From Lachnospiraceae bacterium (GTDB taxonomy: Bacteria > Bacillota > Clostridia > Lachnospirales > Lachnospiraceae), in the NCBI GenBank assembly GCA_022774505.1, contig JALFLW010000068.1:1-58269 (forward strand): 58,269 nucleotides of DNA, in the 5' to 3' direction. The notes under the pieces were generated by a model that saw only the letters and a list, made by a program, of their open reading frames with translations, was not told the DNA's origin and did no database searches. Shown here in pieces: positions 1-9,719 of the stretch; the first letter of the stretch is position 1, and every line of letters starts with the position of its first letter. The translations under genes were made by a program, and so were the position numbers.

Positions 1-256
1 GAGGCGAGTACGGGAAGACACGTTCATCGAACATCGAAACAGCAAAGCAATCAGACTTCCCGCAAGCCGTTAGTGACAAGGCAATTTCCAGACACAGCTC
101 CAGGTATTCAGACCCTTAAAAGCCAAAAATCATATTCAATACCCCAGAACATCAGAAACAGTCTGGGTATATCATAGTTCTTGTTGTGCGAAGTTTGAGT
201 ATATAAAAAATACTTGTAATGCTGATTTTGCATTTTTTATTTTCTCCTGTATTTTA
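1..256. other. Window-edge region without a recognisable gene
   Basis: No gene can be assigned here. Two plus-strand frames are open from the left edge. Frame 2 ends at a TAG at 71-73 after 23 codons and could be the C-terminal tail of a gene starting outside the window. Frame 1 stays open to about 171, but a run that long is expected by chance. A short stem (AATGC / GCATT) followed by a T-rich stretch near 210-245 could be a weak plus-strand terminator. The region also lies downstream of the dCMP deaminase gene on the minus strand. Confidence 0.3.
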
Positions 257-745
257 TCAATATCCCCGTGTTCCCTCCAGAGAATCATCATGATCGATCC
301 ACTCCTGTACCATTATCTCACGATATTCCTCTTCGGTATCGCGGATCACGACTTTCTCGATACCTGCATTTATGATCATCTTTTTGCACATAGAACAGCT
401 GTTGGAATTTTTTACATAACGCCCTGTAGCCACTTCTCTTCCTGACAGATAAAGGGTACTTCCGATCATCTTTTCCCTTTCTGCACTGATGATCGCATTT
501 GCTTCCGCATGAACGCTTCTGCAAAGCTCATATCTCTCCCCACGCGGTATTTCCATTTCCTGACGGATACATCTCCCCAGATCACTACAATTTTTTCGTC
601 CTCTGGGTGCCCCCACATAACCGGTGGCAATCACTTCATCATTTTTTACAATAACCGCACCATAATGTCTCCGCAGGCATGTTCCGCGTTTTGATACTAC
701 GTCTGCAAGATCCAGATAATAATTCACTTTATCTCTTCTAGCCAT
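257..745 (-). CDS. comEB: dCMP deaminase (ComEB-type cytidine/deoxycytidylate deaminase)
   Basis: The 162-aa protein would deaminate dCMP to dUMP in the cytosol, feeding thymidylate synthesis. It shows the zinc-dependent deaminase signature: HAE in SVHAEANAI (zinc ligand and catalytic Glu) and the CSMC pair further on. Length matches the family. The start is the ATG at 745 because AGGAG lies seven bases upstream; an in-frame ATG six bases earlier is too close to that site. It lies 26 bp downstream of the amylase-VOC gene on the same strand, so the two are probably co-transcribed. Comparable proteins carry the symbol comEB from the Bacillus competence operon, but nothing here links this gene to competence. 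The family assignment is firm; substrate choice (dCMP rather than another cytidine) is inferred from similarity. Confidence 0.9.
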   Translation of the reverse strand: MARRDKVNYYLDLADVVSKRGTCLRRHYGAVIVKNDEVIATGYVGAPRGRKNCSDLGRCIRQEMEIPRGERYELCRSVHAEANAIISAEREKMIGSTLYLSGREVATGRYVKNSNSCSMCKKMIINAGIEKVVIRDTEEEYREIMVQEWIDHDDSLEGTRGY

Positions 746-771
746 GATCATTCTCCTATTTCGACAGCTTG

Positions 772-2724
772 TTATCCTTCTATGATTTCGATAATATTTC
801 CATCCGGATCAGCTACACAAGCCGTATATTCTTTCCACTCATTTTCTGCCGGTGACGTGACATGCTGTGCTCCACAGTCAAGGCATTTCTGATAGAGTTT
901 ATTCACATCCTTTGATGTGATCCTCAGATGGAAATGATTGGTAACTCCACCACCATATCCATATCCTCTGCAGGTCAGACGTTCATACTCCCTGCGTCCA
1001 ACCATGTTTAATACAATGCCATCCTTTTCAAAATATGCTCTGCTGCCCTGCATTTCCATAGAAAAATCCAATGCATTTCTATAAAAATCTATCATTCTTC
1101 CCATATCCTCTGTCATCAGAATGACACCTGAAATACGCAGACTGCTTTCGTCATTCCAGGCTTTAGTGTCCTTACTTTCCTGTGTTTCATCCAGCTCACA
1201 TCTCCGGACATCCTCCGCATCTCCGGCTGTTTTCTCCTGTCCTTCCGGCTTGGTCTCATCAGGTGTTTCCTGCTCATCCGACGAAGAAATCTTCTCTGTT
1301 TTTTCATGTGTCTTTGCTTTATCCACCGGCTGTACTTTCTCTTCCGACTGCTCTTTCCGGCATGCATCCTCCGTTATTACTTTCACAGCCTGTCCAATAT
1401 ACAGTACAGTTCCTGTATTGGCAGGCAGCGTCAGTCTCAACCGGCCATTCTCAAAATGTACATCCTGTGCATTGCCTAACAGGTCTGTCACCTTTCCATC
1501 TGCCGGAATGCCAAATTCCATGCCCGCAGCTGCATCATCGCAGTTAAGAGCTGTCACCATACAATTTCCATCAAGAACCCTGCCAAACGCAAACTGTCTG
1601 TTTGTCAGATGCAATTCTTTATATTCTCCATAAGTAAGCTCTTTATATTGCTTCTTCATCATTCCAAGCCTTGCACATAATGCAGTCACCGGATTTGTTT
1701 CTACTGCATCCTTGAAATCAGCCAGATCGAGATATGGTCTGAGATTCCAATCCGAACCATTTTCCTTTTTTCCCTCGATTCCAAACTCTGAACCGTAATA
1801 TACAGATGGGATCCCATACAATGTGTATACCAAAAGTGTTACTAGCTTAAGGTGCTCTTTCTGATTCAGTTTCGTATATATTCTCTCCACATCATGATTG
1901 TCTGCAAAAGTATATAAGCGTCCTCCCCGGCAGATATCATTTAATCGTCGTATCGTATGTGCTATTTCAAAATAATTGTGGTCATTATGTCCGGAATACA
2001 GCCCCTTATGAAGCTCATAATTTGTAACGCAATGAAGTGTTTCATCATTGACCCATCTGCTGTAATCTCCATGGATCACTTCCCCCATAAGCCAAAACTC
2101 CTCTTTCATCTGAGAAGTCTCATAACGTATCCGCTTCATAAAATCAAAATCCAGCACATCTGCTGCATCCAAACGTATTCCATCAATATTAAAGGTATCG
2201 ATCCAGAAACGGATCACCTCAAAAAGATACTGCATTACATCCGGATTTCTCTGATTCAATTTAACGAGAAGATTATATCCTCCCCAGTTTTCATAAGAAA
2301 ATCCATCATTATATTCATTATTGGAACCAAAATTCACATTACAGAACCAGTCACGATAGGGAGAATTTTCCCGGTTCTTCTGCAGATCCTCGAAAGCAAA
2401 AAAACGCCGTCCTACGTGATTAAATACGCCATCCACTACAACCCTGACACCCATTTCATGACAATACTCCACAAAATCCCGAAAATCATCATTTGATCCT
2501 AAGCGGATATCAACCTTTTTGTAATCTGTTGTTTCATAACCATGTCCTACCGATTCAAATAATGGTCCGATATAGATCGCCGTAAATCCCATATCGCAGG
2601 CATGTTTTGCCCATTGCTTGAGCTGATCAAAATGATTTTCTGCCACTCCCGTATTTTCCTTGCTGCATCCACAAAGTCCCAATGGATATATGTGATAAAA
2701 AACTGCACTGTCATACCAAGCCAT
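772..2724 (-). CDS. GH13 alpha-amylase-family glycosidase fused to a C-terminal VOC domain
   Basis: This 650-aa protein has two unrelated parts. Residues 1-445 form a GH13 (beta/alpha)8 enzyme. Predicted catalytic residues are D186 in DGIRLDAAD, E215 in GEVIHG and D278 in FADNHD, followed by a short beta-rich C domain. It would hydrolyse alpha-glucans such as maltodextrins; the absence of a signal peptide suggests cytoplasmic action. Residues 450-527 are a charged, Glu/Lys/Ser/Thr-rich linker. Residues 528-650 resemble a vicinal-oxygen-chelate (glyoxalase/bleomycin-resistance) domain, with NHFHLRI, ADPDGN and a final IIEIIEG. GAGG upstream supports the ATG at 2724. The family of each half is clear. 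Why they are joined, and whether the VOC half is catalytic, cannot be told from sequence. Confidence 0.85.
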   Translation of the reverse strand: MAWYDSAVFYHIYPLGLCGCSKENTGVAENHFDQLKQWAKHACDMGFTAIYIGPLFESVGHGYETTDYKKVDIRLGSNDDFRDFVEYCHEMGVRVVVDGVFNHVGRRFFAFEDLQKNRENSPYRDWFCNVNFGSNNEYNDGFSYENWGGYNLLVKLNQRNPDVMQYLFEVIRFWIDTFNIDGIRLDAADVLDFDFMKRIRYETSQMKEEFWLMGEVIHGDYSRWVNDETLHCVTNYELHKGLYSGHNDHNYFEIAHTIRRLNDICRGGRLYTFADNHDVERIYTKLNQKEHLKLVTLLVYTLYGIPSVYYGSEFGIEGKKENGSDWNLRPYLDLADFKDAVETNPVTALCARLGMMKKQYKELTYGEYKELHLTNRQFAFGRVLDGNCMVTALNCDDAAAGMEFGIPADGKVTDLLGNAQDVHFENGRLRLTLPANTGTVLYIGQAVKVITEDACRKEQSEEKVQPVDKAKTHEKTEKISSSDEQETPDETKPEGQEKTAGDAEDVRRCELDETQESKDTKAWNDESSLRISGVILMTEDMGRMIDFYRNALDFSMEMQGSRAYFEKDGIVLNMVGRREYERLTCRGYGYGGGVTNHFHLRITSKDVNKLYQKCLDCGAQHVTSPAENEWKEYTACVADPDGNIIEIIEG

Positions 2725-2797
2725 ACTATTTCCTCTTTCTGTGCTTTTGCACCTTTTATGTATATGATCAATAAACTGTCATCTCTATTTTATCTTT

Positions 2798-4537
2798 TTA
2801 AAACTGTACAGAGCGATTCAGACATTTGTCCTCAAATTCTGCCGCAGGAACCGGTCTGGAAAAGAAATATCCCTGCACATAGTCCGGATTCAGTCCCAGC
2901 ACACATTTCAAAGCTTCCTCTGTCTCCACTCCCTCATAACAAACTGTTAATTTCAATGAATGTGCCAGCTCCGTAAATTGTTTTACAACCAGATAATCAT
3001 ATTTGCTGTTTGTAATATTCCTTATAAATGACTGATCAATTTTAACCAGATCAAATGTCATATCCTTTACATAACGAAGATTTGAATATCCCGTGCCAAA
3101 ATCATCAATTGCCAGCTGAATGGATTCCTCCTTGAAGGAACGAAGTACTCTAGCCGCTACACTGCTTTCTATTTCTCCGCTTTCCGTTACTTCGATCATT
3201 AAGATACTCTTGTCAATATCCATGGTATCGATCAATGTCAGAATATCCTGCAACGCATTACTCTTTTTTATCTGTACAAAAGAAAGATTTACATTAATGC
3301 GAAATCCCGGCACCGCCTTCTGCCATTTGACACACTGCTCCAAAGCTGTTTTCGCGATCCATCTTCCCAGAGGAATAATAAGTCCCGTTTCCTCTAAAAG
3401 AGGAATAAACTGCCCCGGTGACATAAAGCCAAACTTGGAACTGTGCCATCGTATCAGCGCCTCAGCACCAAGTATTCTCTTCTTTGATATATTTACTACC
3501 GGCTGATAATACAATTCAAAGCCCCGGAAATTATTTTCAATGTCTTTTCGCAGCTCCTCCTGTACATCCAGCATATGCACATACTCCTCATATACCTCCT
3601 TAGAATATCGTACACAGGTATTCTTACCGCTTATCTTTGCCTGATGCAGAGCGAAGCCCGCATGTTCGATCAACACGGCAGCATCTTTTGGTTCATCTTC
3701 CTCATGAAAATAAATACTTCCTGCCGAAATCGTATAAAAGGATACATGTCCATTTACATTAATATGATTATCCATAGCTTCTCTGATCTTCTTATAAAGC
3801 TGTTTTGCCGGATCTTCCTTTTCGGCATCAAATGTTCCCTCTACGAGAACGATCATTTCATCTCCGCCCATCCGAAATACCTTTCCGGCCTCCCCGATCG
3901 TTTTTTTCAGACATTCTGCCATATTTAAAAGCTCATCATTTCCAAAAGTTTTTCCATATTTCTCATTGATCTCCTTGAAATTATCAATTCCGATCTGTAA
4001 AAGAAACCCTTCATACTTTCCGCTGTCTGCCAGATCCTGCAGATATTTTTTTAGAGATCGTTCCCTATATAACCCCGTAATACCGTCAATCTTACTTTTT
4101 CTTCCAATATCCGAAATCCTTCCGATCAAAAACAACGGATTTCCATCCTCATCATCGACCACCTGCCCTCTACAGGATATCCAGACAGGCTTTCCATCCT
4201 TTCCAACCCATCTGTATTCCAGGTTATGTTCTTTGGAATTTCCACTAATGATGCGGTTAAGATCCTCTTCCAAAACAGGATAATCCTCCGGAAATACAAT
4301 TTCCTTCAATGTGCCAAACGCATCAGAAAATTCTGTTTTTTCCATCGGAAATGTCTCAGCCGCATTATCGGAGATCATATATCTGTTATTTTTGATATCA
4401 AATGCAAACAGATAATCATCCGTACATTTTGAAAAAAGCGATATCATCCGTCTGTACATCTGCATATCATTCCACATAAACTCTTCTTTCATTCTTTCAC
4501 CATCCTTTGCTGACGATCCATCCTTTTTGCAGATCAT
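2798..4537 (-). CDS. PAS-GGDEF-EAL c-di-GMP signalling protein
   Basis: The 579-aa cytosolic protein has a PAS-like sensor (about 40-145), a GGDEF domain (150-310) and an EAL domain (330-570). The GGDEF motif reads GGDEM (224-228), so the last position is altered. The EAL domain keeps its usual set: EALIRW at 359, E449, DDFGTG at 478-483, K499, E535 and Q555. Phosphodiesterase activity is therefore the safer prediction, and cyclase activity is uncertain. The ATG overlaps the stop of the upstream diguanylate cyclase gene in an ATGA junction, which indicates translational coupling. An internal ATG 15 codons later, preceded by a purine-rich stretch, is an alternative start. No membrane segment is seen. 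Confidence 0.88.
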   Translation of the reverse strand: MICKKDGSSAKDGERMKEEFMWNDMQMYRRMISLFSKCTDDYLFAFDIKNNRYMISDNAAETFPMEKTEFSDAFGTLKEIVFPEDYPVLEEDLNRIISGNSKEHNLEYRWVGKDGKPVWISCRGQVVDDEDGNPLFLIGRISDIGRKSKIDGITGLYRERSLKKYLQDLADSGKYEGFLLQIGIDNFKEINEKYGKTFGNDELLNMAECLKKTIGEAGKVFRMGGDEMIVLVEGTFDAEKEDPAKQLYKKIREAMDNHINVNGHVSFYTISAGSIYFHEEDEPKDAAVLIEHAGFALHQAKISGKNTCVRYSKEVYEEYVHMLDVQEELRKDIENNFRGFELYYQPVVNISKKRILGAEALIRWHSSKFGFMSPGQFIPLLEETGLIIPLGRWIAKTALEQCVKWQKAVPGFRINVNLSFVQIKKSNALQDILTLIDTMDIDKSILMIEVTESGEIESSVAARVLRSFKEESIQLAIDDFGTGYSNLRYVKDMTFDLVKIDQSFIRNITNSKYDYLVVKQFTELAHSLKLTVCYEGVETEEALKCVLGLNPDYVQGYFFSRPVPAAEFEDKCLNRSVQF

Positions 4538-6453
4538 TTTCGTCTGCTCGACCTGATACTGTGATGGCGTTCTTTACAATCATACATATTATCGTCTGCC
4601 CTCTTCATCAGCTCATCGATCTCTCCCGTATCATGGATCTGCTCTAATATAACACCTGTGCTTGCTCCCAGACTATATTGCTTCTTTTCCCTTTCATTCC
4701 ATCTGTCGATCCATTCCTGCAGACGGTGATGAAACATTCTGACAAAATGCTTTGGAACATCTTCATTCCCCCAAAGACATATTGCGACATATTCATCTCC
4801 GCCAAATCTGGCACAGATCCCTTTTTCTCCCACAGCTGCCAACAGGGCATCCGCAACAGCTTTTATGGCTACATCTCCCTCACTGTGACCATAGTTATCA
4901 TTAATCATTTTTAGATGGTCAAGATCTACAGAGGCCAGGAATATCTTTCTATCCTCTCCCTCCAGTTCTTTCATCCTCTGTTCGAGTTCCCCATAAAACC
5001 CCCGCCTGTTGTATAGTCCGGTCAGTGCATCCCGTATATACATTTCATAAAGCTGTGACTGATTTCGCACCGTTCCCATGATCTGTGAAAACGTCATCAT
5101 AAAATCCTTTAGTCTTTCATAATCGACTACTCTATGACCGTTCTCCAAAGCCACATATCCATATACCTCTGACTGCCAGTGCATCGGAAGCAGCAGGATC
5201 TGCCGGTTTTCTCCCCACAATTCCTGTAGGATCGTATTAATATAGTGTTTCTCCACCTCAAGGAGCGGTACTGTATATTTATTTCTTTTTTTCTGTAAGA
5301 TCAACAGCAAATGCTCCTCTTTAAATTGTCTCGATATCGGAATATCCGTATGATTGCAAAATTCTTTATTGACAAACACAAGGCAGTCACCTGTAGATAT
5401 ATCCGGAAGACTCTTATCAAACTGCTTTAAAACACCCATCATGGAATGTCCCTCTGTAAACTCGGTCATCATTTGAAAGATATGATCCATATGGATCTGC
5501 TTTTGATCCATCCGCGTATATACATCCAGCACATACTGATTAGATGTCCTTCTCTTAACCGGATTGCACCCACAGGATTCTCCGCCCATAATATGAAATG
5601 GTACGGTGATCGGCCGCGGAACAGTATCCGGATCTGCCTCTACTTTATCCAGTATCAATACGATCTGTCTCGCGATCTCCTCCTGATCCACACGGCCTGT
5701 TGTCAAAAGCGGTGTACAATAATTGATCAGTTCGATCCCGTCAAATCCACTGACAATGATATCATCCGGGATACGATATCCATGTTCCTCCAATACGTTA
5801 ATAACCGTGAGTGCCATGGTATCATTGGCACATATAATGGCATCCGGCAGATCATCTGTCTTCTCCATCCATTTTTCACATATTCGCCGCGCCGGTTCAC
5901 TCCAGAAGTCCCCATACTCTATATGCTCCTGCACAACCGGCATTCCATTTTCCTGCAGAACCTCTTTAAAAACATTAAGCCGTTCCTCTGAGAATGAATT
6001 TCCCCGAAATCCCGCCATAAAATAAGGATTGAGACAATGATGCCCCTCGATCACATGATGTACCAGCCGTTTAAAGCAGGACAGGTAATCCAGCCGTATA
6101 TTAAAACAATGCTCCATTTCATAGTCAACCGTGATCACCGGTGTATTTACTGCCAGTGCCTGATCTCTAAGATCCTCCAGTAATTCCCTATGCAGTATAG
6201 TCTGCCCCATCAATATCAAAGCAGCCAGTTCCTCCATAGGAATATTTTCATAAATAGAGGCCTCTCCGATCGTATGAGCCGTTGGAAAATCATGCTTGGC
6301 AAATCCACCAAATATCATGGCCTTATATCCCTTTGCTACCACATGTCTGACAATCGTATGCATCAAACCTGCAATCTCTTTATCCTGAAGCTGAGATACA
6401 CAAATGCCAATAATATTCGATTTTTTTGTTAAGATATTGTTCTCCTTTTCCAT
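4534..6453 (-). CDS. Diguanylate cyclase with LacI-type sugar-binding-like sensor
   Basis: The 639-aa protein begins, after a 12-residue tail, with a periplasmic-binding-protein-like domain of the LacI/GalR effector type (about 13-297, ending in GESCGC). The LacI helix-turn-helix is absent. A GAF-like middle region (310-465) leads to a GGDEF domain (470-635) with an intact active-site motif GGDEY at 551-555. No RxxD inhibitory site is visible five residues upstream of it. With no signal peptide or membrane segment, the sensor should sit in the cytosol and read an intracellular small molecule, perhaps a sugar (inference). AGGAG supports the ATG at 6453. The gene overlaps the PAS-GGDEF-EAL gene by four bases, so one message could encode synthesis and breakdown of c-di-GMP. 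Confidence 0.88.
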   Translation of the reverse strand: MEKENNILTKKSNIIGICVSQLQDKEIAGLMHTIVRHVVAKGYKAMIFGGFAKHDFPTAHTIGEASIYENIPMEELAALILMGQTILHRELLEDLRDQALAVNTPVITVDYEMEHCFNIRLDYLSCFKRLVHHVIEGHHCLNPYFMAGFRGNSFSEERLNVFKEVLQENGMPVVQEHIEYGDFWSEPARRICEKWMEKTDDLPDAIICANDTMALTVINVLEEHGYRIPDDIIVSGFDGIELINYCTPLLTTGRVDQEEIARQIVLILDKVEADPDTVPRPITVPFHIMGGESCGCNPVKRRTSNQYVLDVYTRMDQKQIHMDHIFQMMTEFTEGHSMMGVLKQFDKSLPDISTGDCLVFVNKEFCNHTDIPISRQFKEEHLLLILQKKRNKYTVPLLEVEKHYINTILQELWGENRQILLLPMHWQSEVYGYVALENGHRVVDYERLKDFMMTFSQIMGTVRNQSQLYEMYIRDALTGLYNRRGFYGELEQRMKELEGEDRKIFLASVDLDHLKMINDNYGHSEGDVAIKAVADALLAAVGEKGICARFGGDEYVAICLWGNEDVPKHFVRMFHHRLQEWIDRWNEREKKQYSLGASTGVILEQIHDTGEIDELMKRADDNMYDCKERHHSIRSSRRK

Positions 6454-6483
6454 TTTGGTATCTCCTACTTTTCATCATTTTTA

Positions 6484-7428
6484 TTATTTTATCATATTTC
6501 CTTTTTCTTCGCCACTATCCCGGCCGATAGCACTCTTTTCATTTCTTTTATATTCATGTGTAAAATACAAGTATCCTGCCAAAAAACAGAGAAGTGCCAC
6601 AAAAAGAATAACTCCACTTAAAATATCATACAGTTTTCCCACATGTGTTACAAACGCAGAAAGCAACAGGGAGGTTGTGTTAAATACAATATGAAGGATC
6701 ATTGAAGAAAAAAGTGTACCCGTCACCTTTACCACAAGTCCCAGTAAAAGTCCCAATACAAAAGCATAAGCTCCCTGTATCACATTCATATGAAATATTC
6801 CAAACAACGCTGCCTGAATAACATTTACAAGCCAGAAGGGAAATGCAGGTTTCAATCTGTCTGAGATAACACCCCGAAAGATCAGTTCTTCTGCGACCGG
6901 TCCCAAAAGTGCCACATATGGTACTGCCAACATACTACGTTCAACACTCAGACTGTCCATAAGCTTCTGATAATTTTCAAAAGCTGCCGGAAAGATCTGA
7001 GCCACTATTCCCACTGCCACTGTCAACACAATGCAGGCACCAAATCCGAGAATGATAATAAAAAAAATCCTTCCTCTCTCAAATGCTTTTTTATAATTGA
7101 AGGGCCGTTCTCTCCATTCCCACCTTCGATACAAAATACCACACCATACAATAGCAGCCACAGCATATATAAGACTTATGACCATCGAAAGATCGCCTGC
7201 TGACTGTAAAAGCAGTTTTTGAAGTGCAGCCCTGTCTTGTCCCTGCACAAATAATACATAACAGCCTGCTGCGATCATACAAAGCATGGATGCCGCAAAC
7301 TGAGTTATAAAAGCACCTAAAAACACAAGCAATGAATGAAGCATTGCAGAAACTCTGAGTTTTTTTAATAATAGAGCTGCCGATTCCCCTGTTATTTTCT
7401 GCTCTATATCGCTCTTTTTCCCTGACAT
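6484..7428 (-). CDS. CPBP-family intramembrane glutamic protease
   Basis: The 314-aa polytopic membrane protein has about seven or eight hydrophobic segments. It carries the CPBP (Abi/CAAX protease-like) motifs: EELIFRG in PVAEELIFRGVISDRL and the later FGIFHMN. Family members are membrane proteases or prenyl-protein-processing-like enzymes; the substrate here is unknown. A GGGGG ribosome site lies just upstream of the ATG at 7428. It sits between the ftsZ terminator and the c-di-GMP pair, and nothing in the context points to a partner. Confidence 0.85.
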   Translation of the reverse strand: MSGKKSDIEQKITGESAALLLKKLRVSAMLHSLLVFLGAFITQFAASMLCMIAAGCYVLFVQGQDRAALQKLLLQSAGDLSMVISLIYAVAAIVWCGILYRRWEWRERPFNYKKAFERGRIFFIIILGFGACIVLTVAVGIVAQIFPAAFENYQKLMDSLSVERSMLAVPYVALLGPVAEELIFRGVISDRLKPAFPFWLVNVIQAALFGIFHMNVIQGAYAFVLGLLLGLVVKVTGTLFSSMILHIVFNTTSLLLSAFVTHVGKLYDILSGVILFVALLCFLAGYLYFTHEYKRNEKSAIGRDSGEEKGNMIK

Positions 7429-7461
7429 TCAAATCCCCCTCATTTATTATAATACTCTGGT

Positions 7462-7495
7462 AAATTGAAAACGAGGCTGCCTCCCGGCAGCCCCG
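7462..7495 (-). terminator. Intrinsic terminator after ftsZ
   Basis: A 10-bp GC-rich stem (arms 7472-7481 and 7486-7495, one G-U pair, four-base loop) is followed on the minus strand by TTTT and an AT-rich stretch. It lies just past the ftsZ stop and would end the division-gene transcript. Confidence 0.8.
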
Positions 7496-7508
7496 ATACA
7501 GTTATGTA

Positions 7509-8681
7509 TTATTTCTTTCTCTGCAAGAATACTGGAATTTTAATCTCCCCACTATCTGATGTCTGTCTGCTGAATGTACCCGCTGTCTGTGCAGCCGGGG
7601 CTACTGCCGGTTTCTGTACCGGAGCCGCTGATACATTTTTCTGTACAGAAGACGCAACCTGACCCTCTCTTGTCGCAAAGTTTGTCTTTGGAACACTTGT
7701 CTTGGCAAAAGAAGGAATTGCTGCCGGTGATTCATCATCCAGACCTGTTGCAATTACAGTGATCTTAACCTTCTCTGTCATATTTTCATCAATCATGGCA
7801 CCAAAGATAATATTGCAGTTTTCACCTGTCAGCTCCTCGATATATGATACCGCCTCATTTGCCTCTAACAGTGCAACATCTCCGGAAATATTAACAATGA
7901 CATGGCTTGCTCCCTCAATGGTCGTCTCAAGCAATGGACTTGAAATCGCTTGTTTAACTGCATCAAGACATTTCTCGTCTCCCTCGCCGGTACCAATTCC
8001 TATATGGGCAATGCCCTTATCTTTCATGACAGTCTGTACATCTGCAAAGTCGAGATTGATCAGTCCCGGCACATTAATAAGATCTGTAATACCCTGTACG
8101 CCCTGCTGAAGCACTTCGTCAGCTTTCTTTAACGCATCCTCCATGGAAGTTCTGCGGTCAACGATCTGAAGCAGCTTATCATTCGGGATCACGATCAGGG
8201 TATCCACATGTTCCTTCAGTCTGTCAATTCCGGACTGAGCATTATTCATACGGGTACGTGCCTCAAATGAAAACGGTTTTGTGACAATACCGACAGTCAG
8301 AATACCCATATCCTTTGCAAGCTGAGCTACAACCGGAGCCGCACCGGTACCGGTTCCACCTCCCATACCACAGGTTACAAATACCATATCTGCACCACGG
8401 ATAATATCCGTGATCTCATCTTTATTTTCCTCTGCAGCAGCCTGCCCCACCTCCGGAGAAGCTCCGGCACCAAGTCCTTTTGTCAATTTTTCTCCGATCT
8501 GGAGACAATTTGGTGCTTTGCAGTTTAACAAATGCTGCTTATCCGTATTGACACATACAAATTCAACACCCTGAATTCCTTCCTCTATCATACGGTTTAC
8601 TGCATTATTTCCGCCACCGCCGACACCTATTACAATAATCTTTGCAGATGAATCTGACTCACTTGTCTTAATCTCTAACAC
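7509..8681 (-). CDS. ftsZ: Cell division protein FtsZ
   Basis: The 390-aa tubulin-like GTPase forms the Z ring. Visible hallmarks are [11 protein letters not shown] near the N terminus, the tubulin signature [13 protein letters not shown], and a short C-terminal conserved tail ([13 protein letters not shown]) after a Pro/Ala/Val-rich linker. The start codon is GTG at 8681, with GGAGG seven bases upstream. It is the last gene of the division cluster, about 150 bp after ftsQ, and is followed by a clear terminator. No ftsA precedes it, which is common in Clostridia clusters of this kind. Confidence 0.97.
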   Translation of the reverse strand: MLEIKTSESDSSAKIIVIGVGGGGNNAVNRMIEEGIQGVEFVCVNTDKQHLLNCKAPNCLQIGEKLTKGLGAGASPEVGQAAAEENKDEITDIIRGADMVFVTCGMGGGTGTGAAPVVAQLAKDMGILTVGIVTKPFSFEARTRMNNAQSGIDRLKEHVDTLIVIPNDKLLQIVDRRTSMEDALKKADEVLQQGVQGITDLINVPGLINLDFADVQTVMKDKGIAHIGIGTGEGDEKCLDAVKQAISSPLLETTIEGASHVIVNISGDVALLEANEAVSYIEELTGENCNIIFGAMIDENMTEKVKITVIATGLDDESPAAIPSFAKTSVPKTNFATREGQVASSVQKNVSAAPVQKPAVAPAAQTAGTFSRQTSDSGEIKIPVFLQRKK

Positions 8682-8830
8682 GGCTGCTCCTCCTCTTTTT
8701 CGCTTTATTTATCCTTTATACCATCATTAGGTTATGATCTTTGATTATTATTATCCAATATACACTCTAAACCTATCTTATATAATACTAAGAATGCTCA
8801 GAATAATCAAGAAGAACATTTGTTTTATTT

Positions 8831-9709
8831 CTATTCTTCTATATCTGTTGCCGGCTCTGCTGTATCTTCTGCAGGCGGAACTTCTGTCCCGAAGACATCC
8901 TGAGCTGCAGCTGAGTTCTCCGGCCCGGGGCTGACATCTGCAGACTCCTGTGTTCCCTGAGGCTGTGCCGGCTCCGCCGATTGCACGGCACCACTGCCTT
9001 CATTCCCATCGGTTTTCAGGATGATCCTGTCCCCGGCATGAAAATTCTCCATATTAATAGTTCCACTCAGACCCTTTTTATTGGTCTTTTTCAACACACT
9101 GGACAAGGCTGCCAGCTCATCATCATAAAATTCCTTCTCACCGAGGTACACAGACACTTGTCCGGAATACAATGTCACCTTTTTTCCCTCGAAATCAATC
9201 CTGTCCACCTGCACCTTATAATGCCTGATCAACCGCGACAGGTTCATTATTGTGTCAAACAAACTGTCATCTTTCACTTGAAACTCTTCATTTAATGTAA
9301 ACTTTCCAAATTTAACGCCAGTAACAACCGGCACTCCCTCCATAGGCTCTGACAGACTCTGAAGCACCACGCCATCTTTATCAAAATATATGTACTGTCC
9401 CATATATTTCACACAGCCGCTTATGGTTTTATCATATACATGAAGCACGATATCGGTCAGAGAATTCCACTCAATATCTATTTCCTGAATAAACGGCAGA
9501 CAATGGATCTTTCCAATCTTGCTTTCAATCCAGAAATACAATGTATGATATGCATATTTATCTGACATGGCAGAGGCTATCACCTCTTTGTCAGAATAAA
9601 TCCTGCCACCCTCAACACTCACATTACGAATGCGTACAAAGAAAAATATTCCTGTAACTGTCAGGATCAATATTAATAGCACACCTGCAATGATCTTTAT
9701 CCGTTTCAT
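8831..9709 (-). CDS. ftsQ: Cell division protein FtsQ/DivIB
   Basis: The 292-aa bitopic protein has a very short cytosolic start, a membrane segment (about 5-26) and a POTRA-type domain starting at IRNVSVEGGRIYSDKE. The FtsQ beta domain follows. The last 60 or so residues are Glu/Ala/Pro/Ser-rich and acidic, a disordered-looking extracellular tail not found in short family members. It stabilises the FtsL-FtsI/FtsW assembly at the septum (family knowledge). AGGAG precedes the ATG, and the gene follows ftsW by only 10 bp. Confidence 0.9.
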   Translation of the reverse strand: MKRIKIIAGVLLILILTVTGIFFFVRIRNVSVEGGRIYSDKEVIASAMSDKYAYHTLYFWIESKIGKIHCLPFIQEIDIEWNSLTDIVLHVYDKTISGCVKYMGQYIYFDKDGVVLQSLSEPMEGVPVVTGVKFGKFTLNEEFQVKDDSLFDTIMNLSRLIRHYKVQVDRIDFEGKKVTLYSGQVSVYLGEKEFYDDELAALSSVLKKTNKKGLSGTINMENFHAGDRIILKTDGNEGSGAVQSAEPAQPQGTQESADVSPGPENSAAAQDVFGTEVPPAEDTAEPATDIEE

Positions 9710-9719
9710 TACTTTTCTC

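Noticed and set aside
1121-1633. Long plus-strand open frame inside the amylase-VOC gene
   Set aside because: It is antisense to a gene with clear catalytic motifs and has no recognised domain or supported start; it is a shadow of codon bias in the linker region.
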